Below, in pieces: positions 42,614 through 49,274 of a stretch of 49,274 nt of DNA. The position numbers and the translations under genes were made by a program. This stretch comes from Hyphomicrobiales bacterium. GTDB lineage: Bacteria; Pseudomonadota; Alphaproteobacteria; Rhizobiales; JAJFHB01. Below the pieces are notes generated by a model, which searched no databases, was not told the origin of the DNA, and saw only the letters and a program-made list of their open reading frames with translations. How positions within the stretch are numbered: the stretch's first letter is position 1; the number at the start of each line of letters is the position of its first letter. The stretch spans positions 1-49,274 of the forward strand of contig JAJFHL010000086.1 in the NCBI GenBank assembly GCA_021775615.1. Direction: 5' to 3'.

Positions 42614-43219
42614 TCAGGGGCTGAGTGCCGCCACCAGGGCGTTGACACTGCCGCCGCGCTTCCTGATGAACTCCTCGAACTGGAGGCGCTGGAAATAGGC
42701 CAGCCAGAAGCCCAGGACCCGCACGTTGACAACCTTGTAGGTGCCGCCGCGCTGTTTCAATTCCCAGCGCACCGTGTAGACCGAGCCGCCTTCCAGGTCG
42801 ACCTTGCTGTCAACATAGGTTGAATCGCCGTCTTTCCAGCTCGGCGAGATGATCTTGGCGCCGGTGACCCGGTATTCCTGAGACTGAATTTCGAAATAGC
42901 GCGACATGTAGCGGGCAACACCGTGGTAGTAGCGGCTGCGGTGCGAACGCTCCAGACCGTTCTTGAAGGAGCCCAGCGAATAGATCGCAATGCCGGTGAC
43001 ATCGGCATGGGCCTGGATGATCCGCAGGAATTGCTTGGACGACGCGGTTTTGGCCGCGCGCAGAAGCGGGCCGCGCAACTGCGTCATGAAGGTAACCGCC
43101 CGGTCCGTCGCGGCATCGGCCGGCGCGCCCGACAATCCGGTCGTCGCCAGTCCCGCCGTGGCCGCCGCACCACCCAGTACCGTGCGCCTGCTCAATCGGG
43201 CGCTGTCACTCTTCCGCAT
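42614..43219 (-). CDS. MlaC/Ttg2D-like phospholipid-binding protein, Tat leader
   Basis: The 201-residue protein has a twin-arginine leader (LSRRTVLGGAAATAGLATTG, residues 9-28) and the MlaC-type fold: NALVAALSP at the end, the core YHGVARYMSRYF, WELKQRGGTYKVVNVRVLG and FQRLQFEEFIRKRGG. MlaC carries phospholipids across the periplasm from the outer-membrane MlaA complex to the MlaFEDB transporter. No other mla gene is nearby. Many alphaproteobacteria have such an orphan MlaC-like gene, sometimes linked to hopanoid transport. Confidence 0.8.
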   Translation of the reverse strand: MRKSDSARLSRRTVLGGAAATAGLATTGLSGAPADAATDRAVTFMTQLRGPLLRAAKTASSKQFLRIIQAHADVTGIAIYSLGSFKNGLERSHRSRYYHGVARYMSRYFEIQSQEYRVTGAKIISPSWKDGDSTYVDSKVDLEGGSVYTVRWELKQRGGTYKVVNVRVLGFWLAYFQRLQFEEFIRKRGGSVNALVAALSP

Positions 43220-43383
43220 AATACTTCGCTCTGCACTGATCCTGCCGCGTTTGCATGGCGGTAAGAATTAGCCAGTTCACCGCGCCTGGTCAACCGGATG
43301 ATCTCAACGCAATTGTGTGACCAAAAAAGGGGCGAAATTTCGCCGACGGTCGGGATCTGTATTCATTGCCATGCGTGCGGACC

Positions 43384-43989
43384 CTAGACCGGCCGCCGCG
43401 AGCGCATTGCCGCCGCCAGCGTTCCTTCATCGAGATAGTCCAGCTCGCCGCCGACGGGCACGCCATGAGCGAGCCTTGAGACCTCCACGCTGCAGCCCTC
43501 CAGGCGATCGGTGATGTAGTGTGCCGTGGTCTGGCCGTCGACCGTTGCGTTGACTGCAAGGATGACCTCCTTGACGTCGCCGGCCTCGGCCCGTTCGATC
43601 AGCGGCGCGATGTTGAGATCGTCGGGCCCGATGCCGTCAAGCGCCGACAATGTGCCGCCGAGCACATGGTACTGGCCTTTCATGGCAGCGGCCCGCTCCA
43701 GCGCCCACAGGTCACCAACGTCCTCAACGACGCAGATGACAGAGCGGTCGCGCGCCGGATCGGTGCAGATGGTGCAGGGATCGCAGGTGTCGACATTGCC
43801 GCAATTGGTGCAGATTCCGACCCGCTCAAGCACTTCGCCCATGGCGGCGGCCAGGGGCGCGAACAGGGGTTCCTTGCGCTTTATGAGGTGCAGGGCGGCA
43901 CGGCGGGCGGAGCGCGGTCCAAGCCCCGGCAGTTTTGCCATGAGCTGGATCAGCCGCTCGATTTCCGCCCCGGCGATACGGCGAGACAT
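43384..43989 (-). CDS. recR: Recombination mediator protein RecR
   Basis: The 201-residue protein has the RecR layout: helix-hairpin-helix [20 protein letters not shown], the Cys4 zinc finger [16 protein letters not shown] (residues 60-75), a Toprim domain ([16 protein letters not shown]...[15 protein letters not shown]), and the C-terminal [24 protein letters not shown]-like block. It acts with RecF/RecO to load RecA on gaps. It starts 14 bases after ybaB in the conserved dnaX-ybaB-recR operon. Confidence 0.95.
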   Translation of the reverse strand: MSRRIAGAEIERLIQLMAKLPGLGPRSARRAALHLIKRKEPLFAPLAAAMGEVLERVGICTNCGNVDTCDPCTICTDPARDRSVICVVEDVGDLWALERAAAMKGQYHVLGGTLSALDGIGPDDLNIAPLIERAEAGDVKEVILAVNATVDGQTTAHYITDRLEGCSVEVSRLAHGVPVGGELDYLDEGTLAAAMRSRRPV

Positions 43990-44003
43990 GATCGGGTACC
44001 GTT

Positions 44004-44330
44004 CTAGAGCCCGAGATTGAGGCCGGGCGGCAGGGGCAGCCCGCCGGTGACTTCCTTCATCTTGTCGGCGGTGGCCCGTTCCATCTTCAGGCGCGCCTCG
44101 GCATGGGCGGCGACGATGAGATCTTCGACGATCTCCGCCTCATCGGGCTTGAGAAGGCTCTGATCGATCTCGACGCCCATCATTGCGCCTTTGCCGTTGA
44201 GCCGGACTTTGACCAGCCCACCGCCGGAAATGCCCTCGATTTCGAGCTGCTCAAGCTCCGATTGCATATCGGCCATCTTGGACTGAAGCTGCTGCGCCTG
44301 CTTCATCAGGCCACCGAGATCCTTGATCAT
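44004..44330 (-). CDS. YbaB/EbfC-family nucleoid-associated protein
   Basis: The 108-residue protein begins [19 protein letters not shown], the usual amphipathic helix of YbaB/EbfC, followed by the strand pair [20 protein letters not shown] and a C-terminal helix. The family binds DNA as a dimer, with tweezer-like arms, and is encoded between dnaX and recR in most bacteria. The same order is seen here, with a 55-base gap from dnaX and 14 bases to recR. Confidence 0.95.
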   Translation of the reverse strand: MIKDLGGLMKQAQQLQSKMADMQSELEQLEIEGISGGGLVKVRLNGKGAMMGVEIDQSLLKPDEAEIVEDLIVAAHAEARLKMERATADKMKEVTGGLPLPPGLNLGL

Positions 44331-44385
44331 ATGGACTTCCTGTTGCTTGCCCGCCGCACGCGATGCGGCATGTCATTATAGTGCT

Positions 44386-46188
44386 CTAATAGTCCGGTTC
44401 GTCGTTCTCGTCATCCAGCGATTGCGGCGGCGGGACCATCTCGAATGTATCACGCACCGACAGCACTTCGGCGCCGGGGAACAGTTTCAGGGCAGCATCG
44501 ACCACCGGATCGCGCAGCGCCTCGGCCAGGGCCGCGTCCTCGCGCTCCTTGTTCTTTTCGAACAGGGTCTTGTCGCCTTCGTCCTGCGACAGCGATACGA
44601 TCCAGCGCTCGCCGGTCCATTCGCCGAGCTTGCGGGTAAGCTCTCCAACCAGCGCGGTCTGGGTGCCTTCGGCCAGGGAGATGTCGAGGTGGCCGGGTCG
44701 GAAGCTGACCAGCCTGACGCCGCGCTCGAGCGCAGATTTGAGCTTGATGTCGCGTTTCGAGGCAACCAGCGCCACGACTTCTTCGAAGGATTGCGGCTGT
44801 GGCACCGGAGGCTGTTGCAGCGCCGCTTCGACCTCGCGGGGCTCCGCATCACGGGCCGGCTCGCGTTCGACGGCCTGGGCGACCTGAAGCTGGGAAACGG
44901 GCGCCCTGTCGTCGCCCGCGCGCGGGGCCGTTGCGGCCGGCGCGCCTGCACCGCCGTTCGGCGCGCTCCGCTGATCCGAAGCGCCCTCCTCTTCAAGCTT
45001 GCGCACCAGTTCGTCCGGCGCCGGCAGATCGGCGGCATAGGCGAGACGCACCAACACCATGTCGGCCGCGGCCATGGGATTGGCGGCATTCTGGATCTCG
45101 CCGATGCCTTTCAAAAGCATCTGCCAGGCCCGCGTCAGCACCCGCATTGAGAGTTTTTCCGCCATGGCGGCGCCGCGGGTGCGCTCTTCTTCCGGTACCG
45201 AGATATCGCCGGCCGCGGTGGGCACCAGCTTGAGCCGCGTGAGCCAGTGAACCAGCGCGGCCAGATCGGTGACGACGACCAGCGGATCGGCGCCGGCGTC
45301 GTGCTGCGCCTTGAGTTCTTCCAGGGCGGCGGCGATATCGCCGGCAAGCACGCGGTCGAGCAGGTCGATGGTGCGCGCCCGGTCGGCAAGGCCGAGCATC
45401 TGGCGCACATCATCGGTGGCGATGGATGCTCCGCACAGCGCAATGGCCTGGTCAAGCAGGGACAGCCCGTCGCGCACCGAACCTTCCGCGGCACGGGCGA
45501 TCAGCGCCAGCGCCTCGTCTTCGGCCGTAATGTTCTCAAGGCCGGCGATCTTGGAGAGATGGAAGATCAACTGCTCCACTTCGATGCGGCGCAGATCGAA
45601 GCGCTGGCAGCGCGACAGGACGGTCACCGGGACCTTGCGGATCTCGGTGGTGGCGAAGACAAACTTCACGTGCGGCGGCGGCTCTTCGAGGGTCGTGAGC
45701 AGGCCGTTGAAGGCGGCCTTGGAGAGCATGTGCACTTCGTCGATGATGTAGACCTTGTAGCGGGCGGAGGCCGGGCGGTAGCGCACCGCCTCGATGATCT
45801 CGCGGATGTCGTCGATGCCGGTGTGCGAGGCGGCATCCATTTCCACCACATCGACGTGGCGCGATTCCATGATGGCCTGGCAGTGCAGGCCGAGTTCGGC
45901 GAGATCGAGGGTTGGCCCGCCCTCGCCTTCGGCGGGCTCGTAGTTCAGCGCCCGGGCAATCAGACGCGCCGTCGTTGTCTTGCCGACGCCGCGCACCCCG
46001 GTCAGCATGTAGGCCTGGGCGATGCGCCCGGTTGCAAAAGCGTTTGAGAGAGTGCGCACCACCGCGTTCTGGCCGATCAGGTCGGCGAAGGTCTGGGGCC
46101 GGTATTTGCGCGCCAGCACACGGTAGACTTCGCCCGCGTCCGGCAGATCGCCCGTCTGCCCGTCAGATGATGTCTTTGCGTCTGACAC
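44386..46188 (-). CDS. dnaX: DNA polymerase III subunit gamma/tau DnaX
   Basis: The 600-residue protein from GTG 46188 (SDAKTSS...; GGGCGG upstream) contains VYRVLARKYRPQTFADLIGQ, Walker A GVRGVGKTTTAR, IIDEVHML (Walker B), and the sensor 1 ATTEIRKVPVTVLSRCQRFDLRR. In place of the four-Cys zinc module there is a single Cys (LGLHCQAIMESRHVDVV), which is usual in this class. The C-terminal part (residues ~365-600) covers tau domains and a Pro/Ala-rich linker. It is the clamp-loader ATPase. The frame stays open upstream through the SRP RNA to 46494, which is not coding. Confidence 0.95.
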   Translation of the reverse strand: MSDAKTSSDGQTGDLPDAGEVYRVLARKYRPQTFADLIGQNAVVRTLSNAFATGRIAQAYMLTGVRGVGKTTTARLIARALNYEPAEGEGGPTLDLAELGLHCQAIMESRHVDVVEMDAASHTGIDDIREIIEAVRYRPASARYKVYIIDEVHMLSKAAFNGLLTTLEEPPPHVKFVFATTEIRKVPVTVLSRCQRFDLRRIEVEQLIFHLSKIAGLENITAEDEALALIARAAEGSVRDGLSLLDQAIALCGASIATDDVRQMLGLADRARTIDLLDRVLAGDIAAALEELKAQHDAGADPLVVVTDLAALVHWLTRLKLVPTAAGDISVPEEERTRGAAMAEKLSMRVLTRAWQMLLKGIGEIQNAANPMAAADMVLVRLAYAADLPAPDELVRKLEEEGASDQRSAPNGGAGAPAATAPRAGDDRAPVSQLQVAQAVEREPARDAEPREVEAALQQPPVPQPQSFEEVVALVASKRDIKLKSALERGVRLVSFRPGHLDISLAEGTQTALVGELTRKLGEWTGERWIVSLSQDEGDKTLFEKNKEREDAALAEALRDPVVDAALKLFPGAEVLSVRDTFEMVPPPQSLDDENDEPDY

Positions 46189-46307
46189 CCGACCGCCCGA
46201 TGTTGCGCGGCGCGCGGCATATCCGACATGTGGCCCGTCGGAGCGCCGTGCGTAGCCGGTCCGATGTCGCGGAAACTCAACGCACGCGCCGGACCTGTTG
46301 TTGAAGC

Positions 46308-46403
46308 GGGAGGCTGGACAGGCAACCCGTGCCAATCTCGTTAGGGCTGCTTCCTTCCGGATCTGACCCGGTTGGCGAGCGGCTCGTCCACCGCCAACCT
46401 CCC
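46308..46403 (-). ncRNA. ffs: Signal recognition particle RNA (4.5S, small bacterial type)
   Basis: On the minus strand the conserved SRP RNA apical domain is plain (GGGTCAGATCCGGAAGGAAGC AG at about 46341-46370, given here in two parts: GGGTCAGATCCGG and AAGGAAGCAGCC). The ends GGGAGG and CCTCCC pair, as do the inner stems (GTTGGC with GCCAAT-like). The length of about 96 bases fits the small SRP RNA. It lies just upstream of dnaX, as is common in alphaproteobacteria. Confidence 0.9.
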
Positions 46404-46410
46404 TGGGCGC

Positions 46411-46441
46411 AGTATATCGCTTACCTTGGGCGCGGTTGCAA
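46411..46441 (-). promoter_or_regulatory. Sigma-70-type promoter of the SRP RNA gene
   Basis: On the minus strand a -35 of TTGCAA (46436-46441) and a -10 of TATACT (46411-46416) are spaced by 19 bases. The -10 lies about seven bases before the first base of the SRP RNA, so transcription would begin at about 46403. Confidence 0.6.
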
Positions 46442-46517
46442 GCAGACTTGCGCGCCAGCCGCGAAACCGCTGGAATGCCATGTCGGGCTTCCACAACTCC
46501 AACGAAGGCAGATGGTT

Positions 46518-46928
46518 ATGAGCAACTCAAACGGAATCTCAACGGGCCAGTGCCTGTGCGGTGCGGTCAGATATGAAGTGCGCGGCGAGCTGACAGCCCC
46601 GCATGCGTGCCATTGCGGACAGTGCCGCCGGCAAAGCGGGCACTATGTGGCGGCCACCAGCGCCAAGCGTTCGGAGTTCACATTGCTCGCCGACGCCCCG
46701 TTGAAATGGTACCGCTCGTCGCAGTTTGCACGGCGGGGTTTCTGCGCCGACTGCGGATCGGCGCTGTTCTGGGACGATGACAGCGACGACATCAGCATCA
46801 ACGTGGGCAGTCTTGATCTGCCCACCGGCCTGAAGCTGGAGAGGCATATCTTCGTTGAGGACAAGGCGGACTATTACGAGATCGACGGCGACCTACCCAA
46901 ATTCATCGGCAGTGATACTCCGGCTTGA
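46518..46928 (+). CDS. GFA-family (CENP-V/glutathione-dependent formaldehyde-activating type) protein
   Basis: The second of two close ATGs (46518; the first at 46512) is nine bases after GAAGG. The 136-residue protein has the zinc-binding pattern of the family: QCLCGAVRYEV, HACHCGQCRRQSG and RRGFCADCGSALFW. The family is named for a glutathione-dependent formaldehyde-activating enzyme, but most members have no proven reaction. It stands alone, between the SRP RNA and the RTX gene, and no formaldehyde-detoxification genes are seen near it. Confidence 0.85.
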   Translation: MSNSNGISTGQCLCGAVRYEVRGELTAPHACHCGQCRRQSGHYVAATSAKRSEFTLLADAPLKWYRSSQFARRGFCADCGSALFWDDDSDDISINVGSLDLPTGLKLERHIFVEDKADYYEIDGDLPKFIGSDTPA

Positions 46929-46980
46929 ATCGCGAAGCGGCGATGGGCGCGCACTTGCGCGTCCATTGCCGCCTTCGATA

Positions 46981-47022
46981 TGATTTTTATCAAATATATT
47001 ATCTGACTTGTGATCTGAATCA
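46981..47022. promoter_or_regulatory. Two Crp/Fnr-like palindromes before the RTX gene
   Basis: TGAT-TTTT-ATCA (46981-46992, extended by A on the right to ATCAA) and TGAT-CTGA-ATCA (47011-47022, extended to TGTGA-N6-TCACT) are spaced 30 bases centre to centre, about three helical turns. They lie 80-125 bases before the RTX start in AT-rich DNA. Either FNR/FixK- or CRP-type proteins could bind; the sequence fits both families. Confidence 0.5.
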
Positions 47023-47030
47023 CTATTATT

Positions 47031-47043
47031 TGAACATTGTTCA
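47031..47043. promoter_or_regulatory. Palindrome TGAAC-ATT-GTTCA before the RTX gene
   Basis: A perfect 13-base palindrome with 5-bp arms lies 60 bases before the RTX start, just downstream of two Crp/Fnr-like sites. It may be a further regulator site. No -10/-35 pair is convincing by eye. Confidence 0.35.
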
Positions 47044-47103
47044 TTACATTCATCTTATGGGACCGGAGGATCAGCCTCCGTACAGAGATGAGGACAAGGG
47101 ACA

Positions 47104-48510
47104 ATGGCTAAATACAAACTCGTGACCGGCACTTCCAAGAACGACTGGCTTATGGGCTCGGAGGTGTCGAACGACCTCATCTATGCCTTTGACGGCGACG
47201 ACACGCTTTTCGGTTATGGCGGAACCGACATCCTGCTGGGAGAGGGCGGAAATGACCGGCTCTATGGCGGACGGGGCGCGGATAAGCTCATTGGCGGCGA
47301 AGGAGCCGACTATCTCAACGGCGGATCGGGCATCGACATCGCGACCTACGAGACGTCGTCCAGTGGCGTCAACGTCAACCTCAGCGCCAACACTGCCTAT
47401 GGCGGCGATGCCCAGGGCGACACGTTCTATTCCATCGAAAACCTGAACGGCTCGCACTACCGCGATACCCTCAGGGGGACCAATGGCGACAATGTCATCA
47501 AGGGCCTCGGCGGCAACGACACGATCTACGGCTATGGCGGCAATGACACGCTTGAAGGCGGCGACGGCATCGACTTCATCCGCGGCGGCGACGGCGACGA
47601 CATCCTCGAGGGCGGCGACGAAGGCGATACCCTGATCGGCGGCGCTCACAACGACACCTTCATCGGCGGCGACGGCGCAGACGCCCACTATGGCGACGGC
47701 GGCTCGGACACGGTCTCATATGAATATTCGACCAACTCCTCGAGCTTCGGAGTGCGCGTCGATCTTCTTTCCGGAACAGGCGAGAGCAACGATGCCGAGG
47801 GCGATACCTATCACAGCATCGAGAATGTTATCGGCAGCAATAAAGGAGACAAAATCACGGGCGACAACTCAGCCAATGTGCTGGAGGGCAGAGACGGCAA
47901 CGACAGTTTCTCGGACAATGGCGGCGATGACACGGTCTATGGCGGAGACGGCAACGACACGTTCCGTGGCGGGTCGGGTGCCGACGACTACTTTGGAGGA
48001 GAGGGTATCGACATATTGAGCCACACTCTGAGCTACGAGGGCGTTACCGTCGACCTCGCAGCCGGCACCGGCGATGGAGGGTTCGCGACCGGCGACAGCT
48101 ACGATGGCATCGAGCGCGTGGTGGGAAGCTACTATGACGATATTCTGATCGGCGATGACGGCGACAACTACCTGTTCGGCTTCGAAGGCGAGGATACGAT
48201 TGTCGGTGGTCTTGGCGACGACGTGTTGGATGGACGTGGCAGTTACGGAGACAATGATACGGACACGTTCGTATTCGCAGACACCCAAGGGCCCGAAGCT
48301 GACCTCATACTTCATTTCGAAGTCGGTATCGATAAGCTCGATTTCACACAGGCCAGCGAGTTTACCGGGTTCAACGATCTCTCAAACGGTGGCAGCCGAT
48401 ACATGGAGCAGGCCGGAAATGACACGGTGATCCACTATTACGACCACACGATCACCCTGCAGAACGTGAACTCCGCCTCTTTGACCGAGGATGATTTCAT
48501 ATTCGCGTAG
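47104..48510 (+). CDS. RTX-type calcium-binding repeat protein, putative type I secretion substrate
   Basis: AAGGGAC precedes the ATG at 47104. The 468-residue, strongly acidic protein has no signal peptide. It is built of glycine/aspartate nonapeptide repeats (GGxGxDxLx) in blocks near residues 30-75, 130-200, 255-300 and 335-370. These alternate with longer beta segments of the SYE...VNVNLSAN...GDTFYSIENLNGS type, which recur three times. Such repeats bind calcium and fold outside the cell after T1SS export. The C-terminal end (LTEDDFIFA) is hydrophobic, as in T1SS signals. No catalytic domain and no hlyB/hlyD/tolC-like genes are visible nearby. Confidence 0.85.
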   Translation: MAKYKLVTGTSKNDWLMGSEVSNDLIYAFDGDDTLFGYGGTDILLGEGGNDRLYGGRGADKLIGGEGADYLNGGSGIDIATYETSSSGVNVNLSANTAYGGDAQGDTFYSIENLNGSHYRDTLRGTNGDNVIKGLGGNDTIYGYGGNDTLEGGDGIDFIRGGDGDDILEGGDEGDTLIGGAHNDTFIGGDGADAHYGDGGSDTVSYEYSTNSSSFGVRVDLLSGTGESNDAEGDTYHSIENVIGSNKGDKITGDNSANVLEGRDGNDSFSDNGGDDTVYGGDGNDTFRGGSGADDYFGGEGIDILSHTLSYEGVTVDLAAGTGDGGFATGDSYDGIERVVGSYYDDILIGDDGDNYLFGFEGEDTIVGGLGDDVLDGRGSYGDNDTDTFVFADTQGPEADLILHFEVGIDKLDFTQASEFTGFNDLSNGGSRYMEQAGNDTVIHYYDHTITLQNVNSASLTEDDFIFA

Positions 48511-48616
48511 GACAACTCGACTGCGGCGTCCGATCCGCCCTGCATGCCGAAAGCATCGGCCCTTGGTCATTGCCCCGGCGAGCGCCACGTGCAAATCTCC
48601 CGGCCGGTTTTTGAGG

Positions 48617-48727
48617 CTAGAGTGGGATCAGGAAAAGTGGACACCGGTTTTCCGTCCGATCCCGCTCTAAAACATTGGAACTGATCACGATCAACTTAGG
48701 TGAGTCCACCCAAGGTGATCGTGATCG
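48617..48727. repeat. CTAG-led intergenic mosaic element, copy 3
   Basis: This copy matches copies 1 and 2 but lacks about eight bases (GTTTTATC) in the middle and closes with GATCGAG instead of GATCTAG. CTAGAGTGGGATC pairs with GATCCCGCTCT with one change. Its end abuts the start region of nudC; the in-frame GTG codons at 48715 and 48721 lie in the element. Confidence 0.8.
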
Positions 48728-48735
48728 AGTGGGTC

Positions 48736-49274
48736 ATGGCACATACATACTCGGGGAGTGAACTCGACCGCGCCGCCATCAGGCGGCTTGACGACGACTG
48801 GCTGAAGGCCTGCTGGGAGAGCCGCGACACGCGTTTCGTGTGCTTTGCCGCCGAGCGCCCCATGGTGAACGTGGCCGGCGCCAACGGGCCGGAGATCCGC
48901 TGGCCGGAGAACCCCGATCCCGGGACGCGTTTTGAAGATGCGATCTTTCTCGGCCTCGACGGTGAGGACCATGCGGTCTTCGGGGTTTCGCTGGCGCTCG
49001 ACGACGAGGGCGAGCCGTGTTGCGGGCGCGATGACAGCGCCAAGCTGATCGACCTCAGGAGCCTTGCGGCGCAGGGCGTCCTCGATCCGGCCGAACTCGG
49101 CATTCTGGCTCAGACCCGCTCGATGCTCGGGTGGCACCAGTCACATCGGTTCTGCGCCGCCTGCGGCGAGCAGAGCGGCGCCATGGAGGGCGGGTACAAG
49201 CGCAAATGCCCTTCTTGCGGGCGCGAGCACTTTCCGCGCACCGATCCGGTGGTGATCATCGTGGTGCGGCACGG
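48736..49274 (+). CDS. nudC: NAD(+)/NADH diphosphatase NudC (C-terminus outside window)
   Basis: The first 179 residues are visible. A variable N-terminal domain (YSGSELDRAAIRRLDDDWL, then FLGLDGEDHAVFGV) leads to the zinc ribbon FCAACG...CPSCGREHFPRTDPVVI (Cys4), which is typical of NudC and precedes the NUDIX box that lies outside the window. NudC hydrolyses NADH or removes NAD caps from RNA. The ATG at 48736 is assumed; GTG codons at 48715 and 48721 inside mosaic element copy 3 could extend it. The ribosome-binding site is weak (GAGTGGG). Confidence 0.8.
   Translation, partial: MAHTYSGSELDRAAIRRLDDDWLKACWESRDTRFVCFAAERPMVNVAGANGPEIRWPENPDPGTRFEDAIFLGLDGEDHAVFGVSLALDDEGEPCCGRDDSAKLIDLRSLAAQGVLDPAELGILAQTRSMLGWHQSHRFCAACGEQSGAMEGGYKRKCPSCGREHFPRTDPVVIIVVRH

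Noticed and set aside
47104-48510. The DNA repeats inside the RTX gene as a non-coding tandem array
   Set aside because: The repetition follows the GGxGxDxLx protein pattern in a single open frame with a ribosome-binding site, so it is explained by the RTX protein.

Overview
The window is GC-rich chromosomal DNA of an alphaproteobacterium, most likely from the Hyphomicrobiales (Rhizobiales). The support is an alpha-type small SRP RNA next to dnaX-ybaB-recR, a dapD/dapE/truA/fmt/def neighbourhood, many Liv/Pot-type ABC transporters, and intergenic mosaic elements with the arm 'agcgggatcaggaaaagtgg', a kind I associate with this order. All calls come from reading the sequence and its translations; no database search was run.

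Layout. 1-11.6 kb: small exported or membrane proteins (partial exported protein, 4-Cys secreted peptide, exported PAAR-like protein, SnoaL-like protein, CGFC thioredoxin-fold protein), a DmdA/GcvT-like enzyme, a 746-residue membrane protein of unknown function, an isoprenylcysteine-methyltransferase-like protein, a DAO-type FAD oxidoreductase and a HAD nucleotidase. 11.6-14 kb: GNAT acetyltransferase coupled to an ABC exporter, beside a decayed MFS remnant. 14.3-26.4 kb: a Liv-type ABC transporter in two pieces, livHMG on + and livK-livF on -. Between them lies a lower-GC block with a LysR regulator, an amidinohydrolase, a complete Pot-like ABC transporter and a NodB-fold amidohydrolase. 26.6-31.5 kb: a compact catabolic operon, marR - hpaB-family monooxygenase - enamidase-like amidohydrolase - DASS-type carboxylate transporter, with a perfect palindrome in front. 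31.6-32.6 kb: two tandem secreted paralogues of unknown function. 32.7-43.2 kb: lysine/peptidoglycan and translation housekeeping genes (dapD, DUF805, dapE, truA, fmt, def, rmuC) followed by cell-wall and envelope genes (L,D-transpeptidase, AmpG-like permease, MlaC-like protein). 43.4-46.4 kb: recR, ybaB, dnaX and the SRP RNA on -. 46.5-49.3 kb: a GFA-family protein, an RTX protein behind an AT-rich promoter with two Crp/Fnr-like sites, and the start of nudC.

How they work together. Two uptake-plus-catabolism modules stand out. The first (17.1-24.2 kb) pairs a polyamine-type importer with two C-N hydrolases and looks built for a guanidino or ureido compound. The second (26.6-31.5 kb) pairs a flavin monooxygenase with an enamidase homologue and a carboxylate transporter and looks built for a nitrogen heterocycle or lactam acid. 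Several families of short palindromic repeats punctuate the window. The largest is bounded by CTAG and supplies the stop codon of neighbouring genes.
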